Shown here: piece after piece, positions 1-11,273 of the stretch
Layout of the letters: each line of letters opens with the position of its first letter
Numbering within the stretch: the first letter of the stretch is position 1
Assembly: GCF_021917145.1 (NCBI RefSeq)
Contig: NC_061064.1
Span: 4,073,203-4,137,202, forward strand
DNA length: 64,000 bases
Direction: 5' to 3'
Origin: Hypomesus transpacificus
Taxonomy: Eukaryota > Chordata > Actinopteri > Osmeriformes > Osmeridae
Notes under the pieces: generated by a model
What the model was told of the DNA's origin: nothing
What the model saw: only the letters and a program-made list of their open reading frames with translations
Databases searched by the model: none
Program-made: the position numbers and the translations under genes

Positions 1-3000
1 TTTGAGCTGCAGGAAACACCAGGAGAGCAGGCTGCCCTGCAGCGCCCAGAACAGAGACAGCAGCACCGTCCGACTGGCCCCGCCTTTCACGTCCACCATC
101 ATCACCTCGCACTGGGGAGGAAAGGGGGGGGGGCAGGGAGAGAGGGAGAGAGAGAGAGAGAGAGGGCGACGGGGAGAGAGAGAGAGCGACGGGGAGAGAG
201 AGACAAGAGATTTAGAAAAGGAAGAGCAGTGCCTATCTCAGAGGGCCTACATGCTGTGTGGTGACAGTGTGGAGAGAGACGCTGGAGGGAGGGCTGGGGG
301 GAGGGAGGGCTGGGGGGAGGGAGGGCCGGGGGGAGGGAGGGCCGGGGGGAGGGAGGGCCGGGGGGAGGGAGGGCCGGGGCGGAGGGAGGGCCGGGGCGGA
401 GGGAGGGCCGGGGCGGAGGGAGGGCTGGGGGCTGACCTCCCGCGTGGCCACCAGTAGCAGGGTCTCCATCACCGTCAGGATGGGGCTGATGTCGAAGTCT
501 GCCGGGGCTCCTTTGGGGGGAAGCAGGAGCAGGCCGCTGGGATCCTGGTCACTGCACGGCACAGGCAGCGGACCACAGCTCAACTCCACACATTCTCAAT
601 GGCAATTTACACTGATATTGGTATGTTCAATTTGGTTTGTGTGTGTGTGTACATGTGCTTTACCTGAAGTAATTACATAAAGACTCAAACGTCAGCTTCA
701 CTGACTCCAGCTGGTCTTCCTCAGTGATGTTTTTCTGAAACGGTTTTAAACAACATTACGAAACCATGAAACCACAGACAGCCCATTAGTGTTGTGAGGC
801 TGAGATGGCAACCGTCAATCTGGTTCCTTTCCCAGTCTCACCATCATGTTAAACAGCTTCTCCCTCCTGCTGTGCTTGTCAGGGAAGAAGATGGCCGCCC
901 CATTCAGAATAGCCTTCACTGCCTCCTTCCTCAGCGATTTCTCCACAGAGCCCTCCATCTTAGCACCGTCCACAACTGCTCAACAACAACAGAACAACGT
1001 GGACATTCATTTAGGCCAATTAGCCAGCCCTCTTGGTCCCTGTGGGCCCCTAGATGTCAGAGAGAGAGTCCCTTACTGCAGCAGAGGTGAGTGTAGAGCT
1101 CCCAAACGGCCCTGGAGGAGTCTGGCTCAGAGCTGCTGGATGTGGAGGGGCAGGCAGCTGCTGCTGGCCCCACCTCGGCCCCCTGGCCCTCCCCCTCCCC
1201 TGGGCCCTGGGACTCCGGAGGGCTGGGCAGAACCAGGAAACAGTTCTGCAGCAGCTGAAGCAACAGAACTCTGCTCTTCATCACCTCTTCTCCCTCACTG
1301 ACACAGACAGACAGACAGACAGGGGTTAGAATGGGTGCGTTTTCGCCAGAAAGACAGTGGTCTGACTCGTTTGGGGGGTGGGCAGGGGTGATGAAGCAGA
1401 GTGTGTCGCTGTGGCAGGCGTCTTACATTTTCCTGAGTTTGTTGTAGAAGTTCCAGAACAGGGTCAGGTTGAGGCCACTGAAGTCCAGGAGGAACTTCTG
1501 CTTGAACAGGGACGCATCCTACAGAGTCACAGACAGATAGGAGTCGTTACTATGTCGTCCTCGACGCGCCCCTACACGACTCCACACCGGCCTAGTACTG
1601 ATACATCATGGAGACCCAAGGCCTGACTCCTGGTGTTTACCATCTCCCGGGTGAGCTGCTGGATGAAGAAGAGGGTCTTCTTGAGCAGGGTGAGGCCCGT
1701 GACCGTGTCTTCCTCTGAGCCGTCCCCCTGGGGGCTCAGGTGGTCCAGCTCGTCCAGCCTCTCCGCCCCCGGGCACATGTAGCCGCTGAAGCTCACAGAC
1801 TGCACGCCCAGGCGCTCGGCAGAGTCCTGCCTGGCACACAGGAACTTCACCATCAGGAACTGCACACGGGGGGAGAGACAGGAAGTCAAGTCACGGTTTA
1901 TCAAGACGACGGGTATTTCATTTACCTCGGGTGACTGCAGACTCAGAGATGTTTTTATTTTGCAAGTAAACGATCTAACCGGGATGGATAACGGATGAAC
2001 AGACAGTATGTGGGAGGATGAGTCAGGCAAATATGAATTTGAAAAGAGACGGGTAGAAAAACCACAAGTGAGTCATATGAAACCGGAGAGGGTATGCGCG
2101 CACCTTTGCGATGCGGCACTGCTGCAGTTTGATCTCCACATCGTTCCAGTCTTCCTCCAGCTCGAACCAGCCAATGGGCTCATCCTCCGCCTGCGCCGGG
2201 ATCCTCATGCTGCAGGGCCACATGACAGCAGAGGTCACATGACAGCAGAGGTCACATGACAGCAGAGGGGAGCTCATAGCCAAGCGCCACCCATGTCTCA
2301 CTGCCCACACACAGATCACGCCTCCATAACGCAAAGACCGGCAGCACTGGCTGTCTGCTAACTCCCCCCCGACACACTCGACAGGAAACAGAATATAAAC
2401 AGATTATAAACACACCAGATGAATAATGAACCACACGTATCGGTCAAGTCCTTACTTGTCTTGTACAAATTCCTTATAGTCCTTGTAGTCCCACGAGTCA
2501 AACTTTTGAAACCGTTTGAAGTGCTTTTCGGCGTCAAAAGTGTCGCCTTCGTTGTAGGCAAACACAAGGCCGCATCTCGCTCCGATGGCTCCTTTTCGTA
2601 CCTGTTATGACACAGATCAAGTGCAGGGGTGATAGTTACTGGATGGATGACACATCACTATGAACACACTACTACGGCAGGGACGTGTGCTCTGTGCTTT
2701 CATACGTCCAGGAGTCTCATCATTGAGGATTGACCTCAGGCTTTCACAGAACCAGGAAGTGAGTTGAAGACCAACTCACTTTGATCTTCATCTGAGTGAC
2801 CTGGAAGGTGCTCTGGTCTTCTGTGGACAGGATCACACTGGCTCTCTTCCTGCCGCTCTCCGTCAGGAACCCTGCCCAGGAACACAAGGAGCGTCTAACA
2901 TCAAGAGGAATGAAACTCAATACGATGAGCCTCGGATCAATCAGAGGCCGAGTCGCATCCAGGTGAATGCACAGCACGCTCTCCGGAGAGAGGGCGAGAG

Positions 3001-6000
3001 GAGTGTTGCCAGTGTACCGTCTCCGGTGGCGGGTTCCGTCAGCATGTTCTCCGGCCCCGACTTCTCCTCTTTGCCCTTCACGTCGCAGGCCTGCAGGTGA
3101 AGCTGGAGCGCTTTCCCTGGAGGAGGTGGGACAACAGAGGACACCTCAGCACGCCACCAACCGCCACACAGCGATAGACGATCGTACGGTCAACAGTTCA
3201 CCCCCCACTGAAACCAGCCCGTGTTCATAATTCCTAGGTGAGACAAAGGAGCTGTACGCGCGGTCTGTGGTTACCGTTGCGGTAGAACAGGCGTAGTCTG
3301 ACGGAGGCCATGGAGGAGATGAGGGGGGAGGCTCTGTAGTCAGCCTGGAGGTGCTCACTGATGCCAGACAGGGACTGGAGCACTTTGGCCACACTGCCCC
3401 TGGCCAGGGCAAAGGCCAGCAGGGTCAACTCAGCATCAGGGGTCACACAGCAGCTAGGGGTGGGAAACACAAGGAGGGAACAGACTGCATTTCAGATGAA
3501 TTTCAGATGTGTGTGGTTGTGTGCACGTCTTCCAAGTGAAAAGAAGGGTATTTGGTTTACACAATCACAGATGATAAGACCGCACTGGGGCAAAGTGCAA
3601 ACGTCATTCTGTTGCAAGTGGGTTACGCCGACTCAATGATGCCGGTGTGCTGCCGCGAGGCCAGGAGAATGGACCTTACTCTGCTATCCGGAGGAGAAAG
3701 CCGTCCACCTCCTCCAGGATGTTCATGGAGAAGAACTTGGGGAACTCGGTGGAAGACGGCGTCAGGGACAGCGGCGGCATGTGCTGTAATGCTTTTCTAC
3801 ATGACACACAATCACAAGAAACTCACCGTCTCCGCACGGACAAAACAAAACCACAGCGCGTCTTTAGAAAGCATGTGGGGGAAAGTCGTCATCCCATTGG
3901 TCGGGAGCTCAAGCGGGAACTCACTGTGTGCTCTGGAGGACGGTCTGGGCCAGGACAGGGTTGGTCTCCATGGAGGCCGTGACCAGGGAGGTGAGGAGGG
4001 ACAGGTACCAGATGGCCGAGGCGTCGGACACAGACACCTCCTTGCTCTTGGTGATCTGGTAGCCCAGCGTCTTCAGGCCGTGGATGCGCGTGTCACAGCC
4101 GTCGCTCAGGCAACGCTTGATGTTGATCTGGATGTCTGGGAGGGGTAGAACAGACGCTCATGAAATTCTCCACTAGAAAACAATCCATTACTAACCGACA
4201 CAGGCCCTTTCCATTCATTAGCAGATAAAAACGGGCACAAAAAAAACCTAAACCAAACTGTCTTCGTAGCCTTCCACATACAACACAAACAAGCATTATG
4301 GAGGATTAGTCATGTGATCTAGAGGCAGGCTGACTCACAGGGGTGTGTGATGTTGGCGTTTTCCAGGAGGGCCACGTAGCCCGTCACGTTGCTGGGGATG
4401 CGGATGTCCCTGATCTCCTGCAGCGAGCGCCGGTTCTTGCCCACGGCCACAGACACCAGCTGGGGCATGTAGCTGTGGTCGTTGGAGGCCACCGAGATGG
4501 CCAGGCGCCTCAGCACCACGTCAGGCTTCATCTTCAACCTGGCCGGGGGGGGACCCACACATCACAACGTTAGCACCTCACCACACAGCAGGCCCAAGGG
4601 ATGTACTAGGAACGAGGGCAAAGGAAGGAAACCTGTGGGAAACGGACAGGACTGAGTCGAGTCTGAAAAGGTTTGAAGGTTTGCCCACCGTATCCAGTGG
4701 GAGCGCGCGCTGCCGTCCGACTGCCAGAAGGACACCGTCTCCCCGTTAGTCATCTTGTAAATGTCGACCGCGTTCGACGAAGCCTCGATGAAGCTGTAGC
4801 ACTGAGTGACCACCTTGACCTTGTCCACCTCCGGATCCCGGTTCAGCTCCGCTCTGTACTGGATGTCTAAATCTGACAGGAGGGAGGGGGGGGGGGGGGC
4901 GGGGCAGGAACACAAGCTGAAGGAGTTAGACACCGGATACAAAGACTTCCGTGGGATTTCACGACAGCCGCACTACTTGCCTACTCCGTTTTACCATCAC
5001 CCACAGCTGTTACATTTCTGACCATGCTTCCGTCAGGTCCAACCCCTTTCCCCTCACCTTTCTCTTTCTGGAGGAGGAACTCCAGGAAGTCCTGCACCAC
5101 GGTGGACCTCATGGTGCAGATGCTGTTGTAGCCCTCCAGCACGGGGAAGGGGATAGCACTGCTGGGGATGCGATTCCTGTGGAGGAATTTCAGGATCTTG
5201 GAGGCGTGCGCCCCCAAGCGATCTTTGGACTTGGAGAATATGTCGACAAATCCTGAACGAGAGACGAGGGGGGTTCTGTTAGGAGGGATCGCACAGCGAG
5301 AGAGCAGGATCTGGACGTGACCCCTATGAAAAGGTCACATCCCAAGTGTCTGAATACCCTCCCAGAAGACATTTACATTTAGTCATTTAGCAGACGCTCT
5401 TATCCAGAGTGACTTACAGTAAGTACAGGGGCATTCCCCCCGAGGCAAGTAGGGTGAAGTGCCTTGCCCAAGGACACAACGTCATTTGGCACGGCCGGGA
5501 ATCAATCTGGCAACCTTCAGATTACTAGCCCGATTCCCTAACCGTTCAGCCTTCTGACAAGAAGACAATGATTTCCCCCATTTTCTCCCCCTCAACGCAG
5601 CAGCAAAAGAAACCCGTCAAGGTCCGAGTTCCTACCTGGGGTAAGAGAGCAGGCCTGGAGTTGTCTGATCACATGACTCAGCTCTCCCTGCAGATTGGCT
5701 CCGTTGGAGTTCTTTAAAGCCATGAGCATGTTCTCCACATCCACAACACCATCTCCCTCGGCGTCAAACTGGCCAAAGGCCTGGTACAGGAACACAACAC
5801 ATAATAAGAACTCTAACTCACAGTGGTACATTTGAGCATGAACCAAGGGGCAAGGATCCTCTATTCTCCTAAACACATCTCCCAAGGATGTGGGACAAAA
5901 CAACATGCGTTGTGATTTATGGGTGAAACTGACAGAAACAAACTCCATCAAAAGAACTTGGTGAGGTGTATGAATATCTGCATTCTTATCGGTCAAACAA

Positions 6001-7036
6001 TGTTCTTACTTTACTACATGAGACAGAGGTAGAGCAGAGACTTATTGATAGGTAGAACTGGTGAAATGAGGTTCTAATTAGTTTCAGAGTTGTTTAAAGA
6101 GCTGTGGAATTCGACATCCAGCAAACCTAAGCAGACAATGTCATAAACCTTTAAAAGAGATGAAGGCGAGCAAACAGTCATTCATGACAGAGGTCTCATT
6201 CACTAATTACCGCATGACTTGACACGACACATGTTGCACACATGCGCAGTAAGAGCAGAGAGGACCCAAGTTTTTACAACTAAAGAATATCACACAAAAA
6301 ATCACTAGGGTGGCAGTAAAGTATTCTTACTAAGTGGTGTGTTTGTTTTCTGTTGGCGTCATAGACACCTGTATGAGAATAAGAACTATGTCTTCGTTAT
6401 TGGTTCTGACTGTCCGCACCATCCTTGACATTAAAACAATCGGCATTTGTAGGCTATTTACCTATCCCTAAATGGAGGCCCAAAAGCTATCCTAACCACT
6501 GAGATAAACACTAGCGGATTACATAATAAGCTATCGGTTGACATTCCAATTCCGTCAGTACAATAGTACAGACTCTTTGTTGGTCTTATTAAGTTGTCTT
6601 GTGGTCACAGTGATTCTTGTACCTCTTCGCACTCATCTCGCGGGGCGTCTCTGCTCTCCAGCATTTCGCAAAATTGTTCAACATTAACCGACTCCTCTCC
6701 CCGGCTCAGCCGGTCCTCTAGCCATCGTACCAAGACGCCCTCGTTCCCGGAAAGCACTGACTCCGGAATGGCGACCCCTGAATCGCTAATGCGGGCCGCA
6801 GCCTCTCTCAGTTTGACTTGTTCTAAAAGAACTCCAGGGGTGGGTGGTCCGCAGCCCGGCACTGGAGGGTTATTTGATCCTCTTCCACTTCTTCCTGAAC
6901 CGGAGCCACCACCACTTCCCACGCCGACGCCTGTGGCCGCAGAGGCCGGACTACCTTCCGCAAACCCCGGGCTTTCTGTTTCGACATCTTCCTCGTCACC
7001 ACTACCAACTCCGCAGCCGCTCTCTGTGTTTCCCAT
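1..7036 (-). CDS. zzef1: zzef1, zinc finger ZZ-type and EF-hand domain protein 1, N-terminal part (partial, 19 exons)
   Basis: Coding exons in transcript order: 7036-6623, 5780-5636, 5252-5058, 4872-4689, 4538-4339, 4135-3925, 3796-3680, 3453-3275, 3116-3018, 2871-2780, 2601-2456, 2209-2104, 1859-1641, 1518-1427, 1297-1077, 975-842, 734-664, 551-437, and 111 to the window edge. All junctions are GT-AG and in phase, giving 1017 residues without a stop; vertebrate ZZEF1 is near 2,960 aa, so about two thirds lies to the left. Residues 144-155 form one EF-hand loop (DAEGDGVVDVEN). Exons 4-6 encode a DOC/APC10-like domain (MTNGETVSFWQSDGSARSHW). The ZZ zinc fingers would be in the missing part. 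The start MGNTES follows the family pattern of an N-myristoylation-type MGN start. The long gene is ubiquitously expressed in mammals and its role is poorly defined; a histone-tail-binding ZZ function is reported. Identity is from recalled family sequence and exon-by-exon similarity. Confidence 0.96.
284..430. repeat. G-rich minisatellite in zzef1 intron 18
   Basis: About nine tandem units of 15-17 bp of the form GGGAGGGAGGGCCGGGG. It ends only a few bases before the exon 18 donor (on the minus strand the C-rich strand is transcribed). Each unit has enough G-runs for a G-quadruplex on the plus strand. A GA microsatellite lies at 137-204 in the same intron. Confidence 0.85.
2219..2267. repeat. 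Three 17-bp tandem units at the 3' splice region of zzef1 exon 12
   Basis: The unit CACATGACAGCAGAGGT is repeated three times (2219-2235, 2236-2252, 2253-2267 partial). It starts 10 bp upstream, in transcript terms, of the exon 12 acceptor at 2209. Confidence 0.8.
5372..5559 (-). mobile_element. tRNA-derived SINE with L2-type tail, in zzef1 intron 2
   Basis: On the minus strand the element has a tRNA-like head with an A-box-like GGCTGAACGG and a B-box-like GGTTGCCAGATTGATTCCC, a middle part, and a tail containing GATAAGAGCGTCTGCTAAAT, which matches the 3' end of fish L2-clade LINEs. It is flanked by an 8-bp direct repeat AGAAGACA (5364-5371 and 5560-5567), a target-site duplication. Copies of the same family occur at 36184 and 49161. 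Confidence 0.8.
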
Positions 7037-7652
7037 AGTGTTCAGCGGCCTCGGGCTTTCCTATGATTCGCTGTGGCCCGATCGGAGTCAGTTTTGTTAG
7101 CGGGCTGGACAGGTCCACGGTCCTTTCCAACCAGACTTCTCTCGTTTGTTTCACGTTCACTACCGCATCGACGTACTGTGCGTTCAGTGGACTCTTGCTA
7201 CGTCATGCTGTCAGAAAGTTTAGAACATAACGCCCACAAAACGTAAATGGCATAAGGGCTTCTTATTTTAAATCACTGATATTTTAATTGTAAACTTTTT
7301 TTGTTAAGAGAGGATAATTTATTTTGTGTTTCTTTTTTGTTCACTATTCTCTCTTTGCTACTAAAATCGAGTAAGTCACGTCACAGGCAGGATCACTGAT
7401 TTACCACTGAACAAACTAGAGATTTGCTTTGCTGGGTCATTCTAGCCGTCATGAAATCTGGGCATCAGCCTCTACGCCCTGCTTTGTACAGATGATTTGG
7501 AAATCTACACTATTTCAGGCGTGCTCACACGTCACACATGTTACCCGGAAAAACACAAATCGGGGAAGGGAATATCACATTTCATTCATATGCTTCAAAT
7601 GTCACCTACAATGAAATATTCACCGGACTGAATTGCACTTCACGTAGATGAA
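7037..7652. promoter_or_regulatory. Head-to-head promoter region shared by zzef1 and cyb5d2
   Basis: Only 616 bp separate the start codons of zzef1 (minus) and cyb5d2 (plus), so both promoters and 5' UTRs must fit here. No TATA box is evident at a sensible distance on either side. CRE-like cores are visible: TACGTCA near 7198-7204 and CACGTCAC near 7377-7384. The zzef1 side is richer in GC and CpG; the cyb5d2 side is AT-rich. The bidirectional arrangement is seen in the sequence; a shared regulatory function is inferred. Confidence 0.6.
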
Positions 7653-9444
7653 ATGTTTGTTTTGTTTTTTTTATCCATACTCCTAGCAATATTTCTGGAG
7701 CCGTGGAATTGGTTTCGTGGAAATGAGATGCCTCAACCACCTCTGCGGCTCATTGGCAAACATGAATTATCGTTATATGACGGTGAAGAGGACAGCAAGG
7801 GGCTTTACCTGGCCATACTGGGACAGGTGTTTGATGTAAGCAAGGGGCGAAAGCACTACGGACCCGGTGGTGGCTACCATTGCTTTGCTGGTGAGATTCT
7901 TATATATATTTTTTAAACCGCGTCCTTCACATCGCAGTTTGATTTGGACAGGTGTTGTGCCAAGGCACTTATCCCCACCAGGATTTGTATTCATTCCCCA
8001 TACATTATATCAGGTGAAACAACGGCCTGATATAATGTGCATCCCCTCTGTAACTGTTGCTAGAAAAGAGCAGACATCTCCATATTATCTCAGGTTGTTC
8101 ATTGTGACCAAAATAACACAGAAAATAACACACATGATGGCAGGACAGACCATTTGCATGTTAGGGGGTAATAGACAAATAAACGTATTTATGTAAATAA
8201 ATGAGTCCCTTGTTATGGAAAACCCTGTTGAGTCTTCCACGTTGCTATTTGTTCCATTTAAGAGGTGAATTCGCACGCGCGCTCCCGCGGCCAGGGGATA
8301 CAAATCCTGGCGGGGATAAGTGCCTTGGCACGACACCGGCAGTGACATTCTAATGGCACAGGCATACACTGTCCACTCTCTCCCAGGCAAAGATGGATCT
8401 CTTGCCTTTGTCACCGGGGATTTCACAGACATGGGGCTGACAGATGACCTATCCAGCCTGTCCCCCACTCAGGTGGTGGCACTGTATGACTGGCTTGCTT
8501 TCTACCAGAAGGACTATCAGCCAATGGGTGAGTAGCATCAGGTCAAGCACCATTACTGCTTTTAACATGACCGTGGACTAACTATATATTTCTTAAGGAA
8601 ACATGACTAGCTATGTCAAGTCCCATGTGTGTGGCTTGTGTTTCAGGCAGGCTGGTTGGTCGGTTCTACACTGAGGGGGGGCAGTCCACGGCGGCCTTAA
8701 AGGCGGTGGAGGCATCCCTGGCAGAGGGGCAGAGACTCAAGGCCCAGGACTTGGCTGAGAACCAACACTTCCCAGCTTGCAATTCAGAGTGGAGTGCTGC
8801 TAGTGAAGGAAGGGTCTGGTGTTCCAGGAAGAGGTAAGTGTACAGCTCAGTGGTATTTGACTGCATTTCAAGAGGTCACATGTTCGAAACCCCCTTGCAC
8901 ATAGCATAGTATAAAAACATCTACTAAATGAATTATTTATTAGGTGAGATCATTATTATTGTCATGGGACTGGAAAGTTATGTTAATTGAGAGATCCAGG
9001 ACTCTGTCTGTGACATGCAGGGTTTCATTTTAATGTATTCATTTAGCAGATGCTTTTATCCAAAGCAACATGCAGTATGTGGTGGTTTGAACCTGTGACC
9101 TCTCGACCTGCGATCAAGTGTTCTAACCTCTGATTTATATCCTCCGTCTCATTACTGAAACATGTACTCTAGGGGGAGCCACCTTCCAGATTTAGCCTGT
9201 CTCGGTGCAATCAAAGTATTACAAAAAATAGTTTTTGTTGCTTTGATTTCAGTTTCTTTTGACTTGTGTTTCTAGTGGTGGAGTTCACAGAGACTGGGTG
9301 GGAGTCCCGAGGCTGCTTTTCTCTCCTGGCTCCAGCCGGTCTCGCTGTGTGTGTGTAGAAAATCCCTCCACAACAGGAAACCCCAACCTCCAAGAGTACC
9401 AGGATTGCCCCCCTGAAGCTGAGTCATGTCCTGCTGGAGGCTAG
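7653..9444 (+). CDS. cyb5d2: cyb5d2, neuferricin (cytochrome b5 domain-containing protein 2)
   Basis: Four exons: 7653-7890, 8387-8527, 8647-8833, 9276-9444, with a TAG stop at 9442-9444 and 244 aa in total (human about 264). All introns are GT-AG and phases agree. Residues 1 to about 20 are a hydrophobic signal or anchor followed by WNW. A cytochrome b5-like haem-binding domain of the MAPR (PGRMC-type) class covers about residues 31-130. Its signature [20 protein letters not shown] ends at Y75, and Y69 and Y75 are candidate haem-ligand tyrosines. The C-terminal half is cysteine-rich ([27 protein letters not shown]), typical of neuferricin. The protein is an extracellular or endomembrane haem binder implicated in neuronal differentiation in mammals. 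It sits head-to-head with zzef1, as in human. Intron 1 is mostly one fold-back repeat and intron 3 holds two SINE pieces. Confidence 0.95.
7951..8337. mobile_element. Fold-back (MITE-like) element filling most of cyb5d2 intron 1
   Basis: Two 42-bp arms, 7951-7992 and 8296-8337, are inverted copies with three mismatches (outer end GGTGTYGTGCCAAGGCACTT). The element takes up about 387 of the 496 bp of intron 1. Inside, near the left arm, a second perfect 13-bp inverted repeat (ACATTATATCAGG, 8002-8014, with 8026-8038) encloses an 11-nt loop. I see no convincing target-site duplication, so the superfamily is not assigned. Confidence 0.65.
8843..8940 (+). mobile_element. Degenerate tRNA-derived SINE fragment, plus strand, cyb5d2 intron 3
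   Basis: An A-box-like AGCTCAGTGGT and a B-box-like TGTTCGAAACCCC are followed by a short decayed L2-like tail AACATCTACTAAATGAAT. It is a different subfamily from the three long copies. It starts within about 10 bp of the exon 3 donor. Confidence 0.6.
9032..9134 (-). mobile_element. tRNA-derived SINE fragment, minus strand, cyb5d2 intron 3
   Basis: On the minus strand the B-box-like ACAGGTTCAAACCACC is followed by the L2-type tail TTTGGATAAAAGCATCTGCT. It lies in the opposite orientation to the fragment at 8843, so the two form an inverted pair in one intron. Confidence 0.65.
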
Positions 9445-11273
9445 TCGGATCTGGACACTGGAACTATTCACAGGACCTCAATGTAAAAAGGATTAAACCT
9501 GAAGTCAGGTGAAATTCTTCAAATGCTAAATGATCAGATTTTCTTCCTTCCTTTGGATCTACATGCCATGTAATTACGTTGTCAGCGATTGTAAGAAATA
9601 CTTGAAAATCAACTAGACTTTGTATGCCTGCTAGGATGTTTTATACCATTGAAAAGTACAATACATGTTGTCTAAATGGAAATAAAACAATCCATTTTTT
9701 TATGATGACCTTTATGTAAAGTCGTCCTCCCTTTCTCTAAAAGGATACGCAAGGAAGAGACAAGCTAGATATCTGAGCTTACAGATACAATACAATGTGC
9801 ATTAAGATTAAACAATGTGCATAAAAGATTAACAGAGGCAAGATTTAGGTTTGTCACATGACAAAAAAAGCACAAACTGCATTAAGTACAAAACAGTTGT
9901 AGTGGTCAAAAATATCATACATTTATCTGTACAATTTAACAACACCTGGGGTGGCCCACTGGCTGGCCACTCCAACACCACATTCTCCCTATGATCAGAA
10001 ACGCTTTGTCATCTTGATAAAGTGCACCTGTTAGGCTTTGAAATCAAGACACATTAAAACATGATCGGTCAAGACAACGCTTGACTTGAGGCAACACCAA
10101 TTGGAGCATGTCACATGCCTCCCCAACACAGACCTCACAACAGGCCAACATGGAATGTATACTTTGGTGACTGATCGGGGGAAATAATTCATGGGTATAA
10201 TTATGAAATGTATAGACTACATATTACCTTACACATGCATATGCCTAGACATTTCATTACAGGTATCACTTCATAAAAAAAATATTAATTTGCTTATTGG
10301 TAAACAAAGATCAAGTTTCTGCTTCACGTTTAAAATCCTCCCATCCTCTTATGTAATAGAAAGTACTTTGATTACACATGTTCTCCCATTCACTGGGACA
10401 ATAACACAGTTATCAGACTTTGATCACGGGGCAAAAGCTTTTGGATTATATCTCAGCTTTGCTCATGTTCAATCAGGTACACATCGCAAAATCACATTTT
10501 TAGCAGGAGGAAGATTCACTAAGTGCAGCAATCTCACTTTCTCGCTTTTCATAGAGTGAATACATGGGAGCATTTAGTGTTTCATGAAAATTAGAGTCAC
10601 AGAATCAACTGGAATTCAATCATCTGTAGCATAAAAAACCCTTTGTGATTCACCTGTCCCTTAAGAATCTTTCAGACCCAGCCCACCCTGTTGGAAACAG
10701 CCATCCAGTCAACAGTGAGGAATGAGGCAGTGCCCAGTATGAGTGATTCAGAAGTACTATAGACATGACAGTCACCCAACCCTCCAGGGCACAGGAGTCT
10801 TTACACTTAAAGTACATCTTTCTCTGATTCATCAGGACTGTGCAGTAAAGGGTTCATTTGAGGAAAGGGACAACAGACAGTGTCTTTCTAATGGAGAAAT
10901 CATATTTGTTCTGACCAGGGCCTACCTCCCCTACAACATGAAATCATGAAATGTTCATCAGCCGACTCCTGGAGACGCCTACCAAAGTATAACAGGGTGA
11001 ATTAATACCGTCTCTCTCATCAAAGCCCAGTCCAGCGGATCAAACACAATCTTCATTACCAACAACACATGATTACTTGGGTCAAGGACACGTATAAATG
11101 CTTCATCTCTACTTTAAAAGTCCCGCTAGACATAATTCTTTTTGATAAACTGGAATTAGCACAGAAGTTGTGGTCAGTAACTGTGTCCAGGGGCTGTTTC
11201 CTGTATGCTTGTCCGGCTGCTACCTCCCCCAGTCCAGGGAGACATGGGGGGGCGGGGGGGGGAGAGGTGCTTG
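9445..11273. other. Convergent 3' UTR / intergenic stretch between cyb5d2 and ankfy1
   Basis: 1.8 kb separate the convergent stop codons. The left end is the short cyb5d2 3' UTR. The rest is most likely the ankfy1 3' UTR, read on the minus strand from 11273 downwards. I see no clear minus-strand AATAAA; CATAAA variants occur near 9698 and 9711, so the two 3' ends may lie close together or overlap. The 122-codon plus-strand ORF at 10191-10559 resembles nothing I recognise and has no exon-like features. No other gene is visible. Confidence 0.5.
9681..9686 (+). terminator. cyb5d2: Polyadenylation signal AATAAA of cyb5d2
   Basis: AATAAA lies 237 bp after the cyb5d2 stop codon, in an AT-rich 3' UTR and followed by a T-run. 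It is the first canonical signal downstream. Cleavage would be expected around 9700-9715. Confidence 0.65.

Noticed and set aside
2219..2267. Short regular repeats as a CRISPR-like array
   Set aside because: Head-to-tail units without spacers, in a eukaryotic intron.
3552..4148. 198-codon plus-strand ORF
   Set aside because: Antisense to zzef1 exons 6-7.
5372..5559. tRNA gene suggested by A- and B-box sequences (also at 36184 and 49161)
   Set aside because: The head does not keep a full cloverleaf, and the L2-type tail shows it is a SINE.
10191..10559. 122-codon plus-strand ORF between cyb5d2 and ankfy1
   Set aside because: Composition is like translated AT-rich UTR, and it lies antisense to the likely ankfy1 3' UTR.
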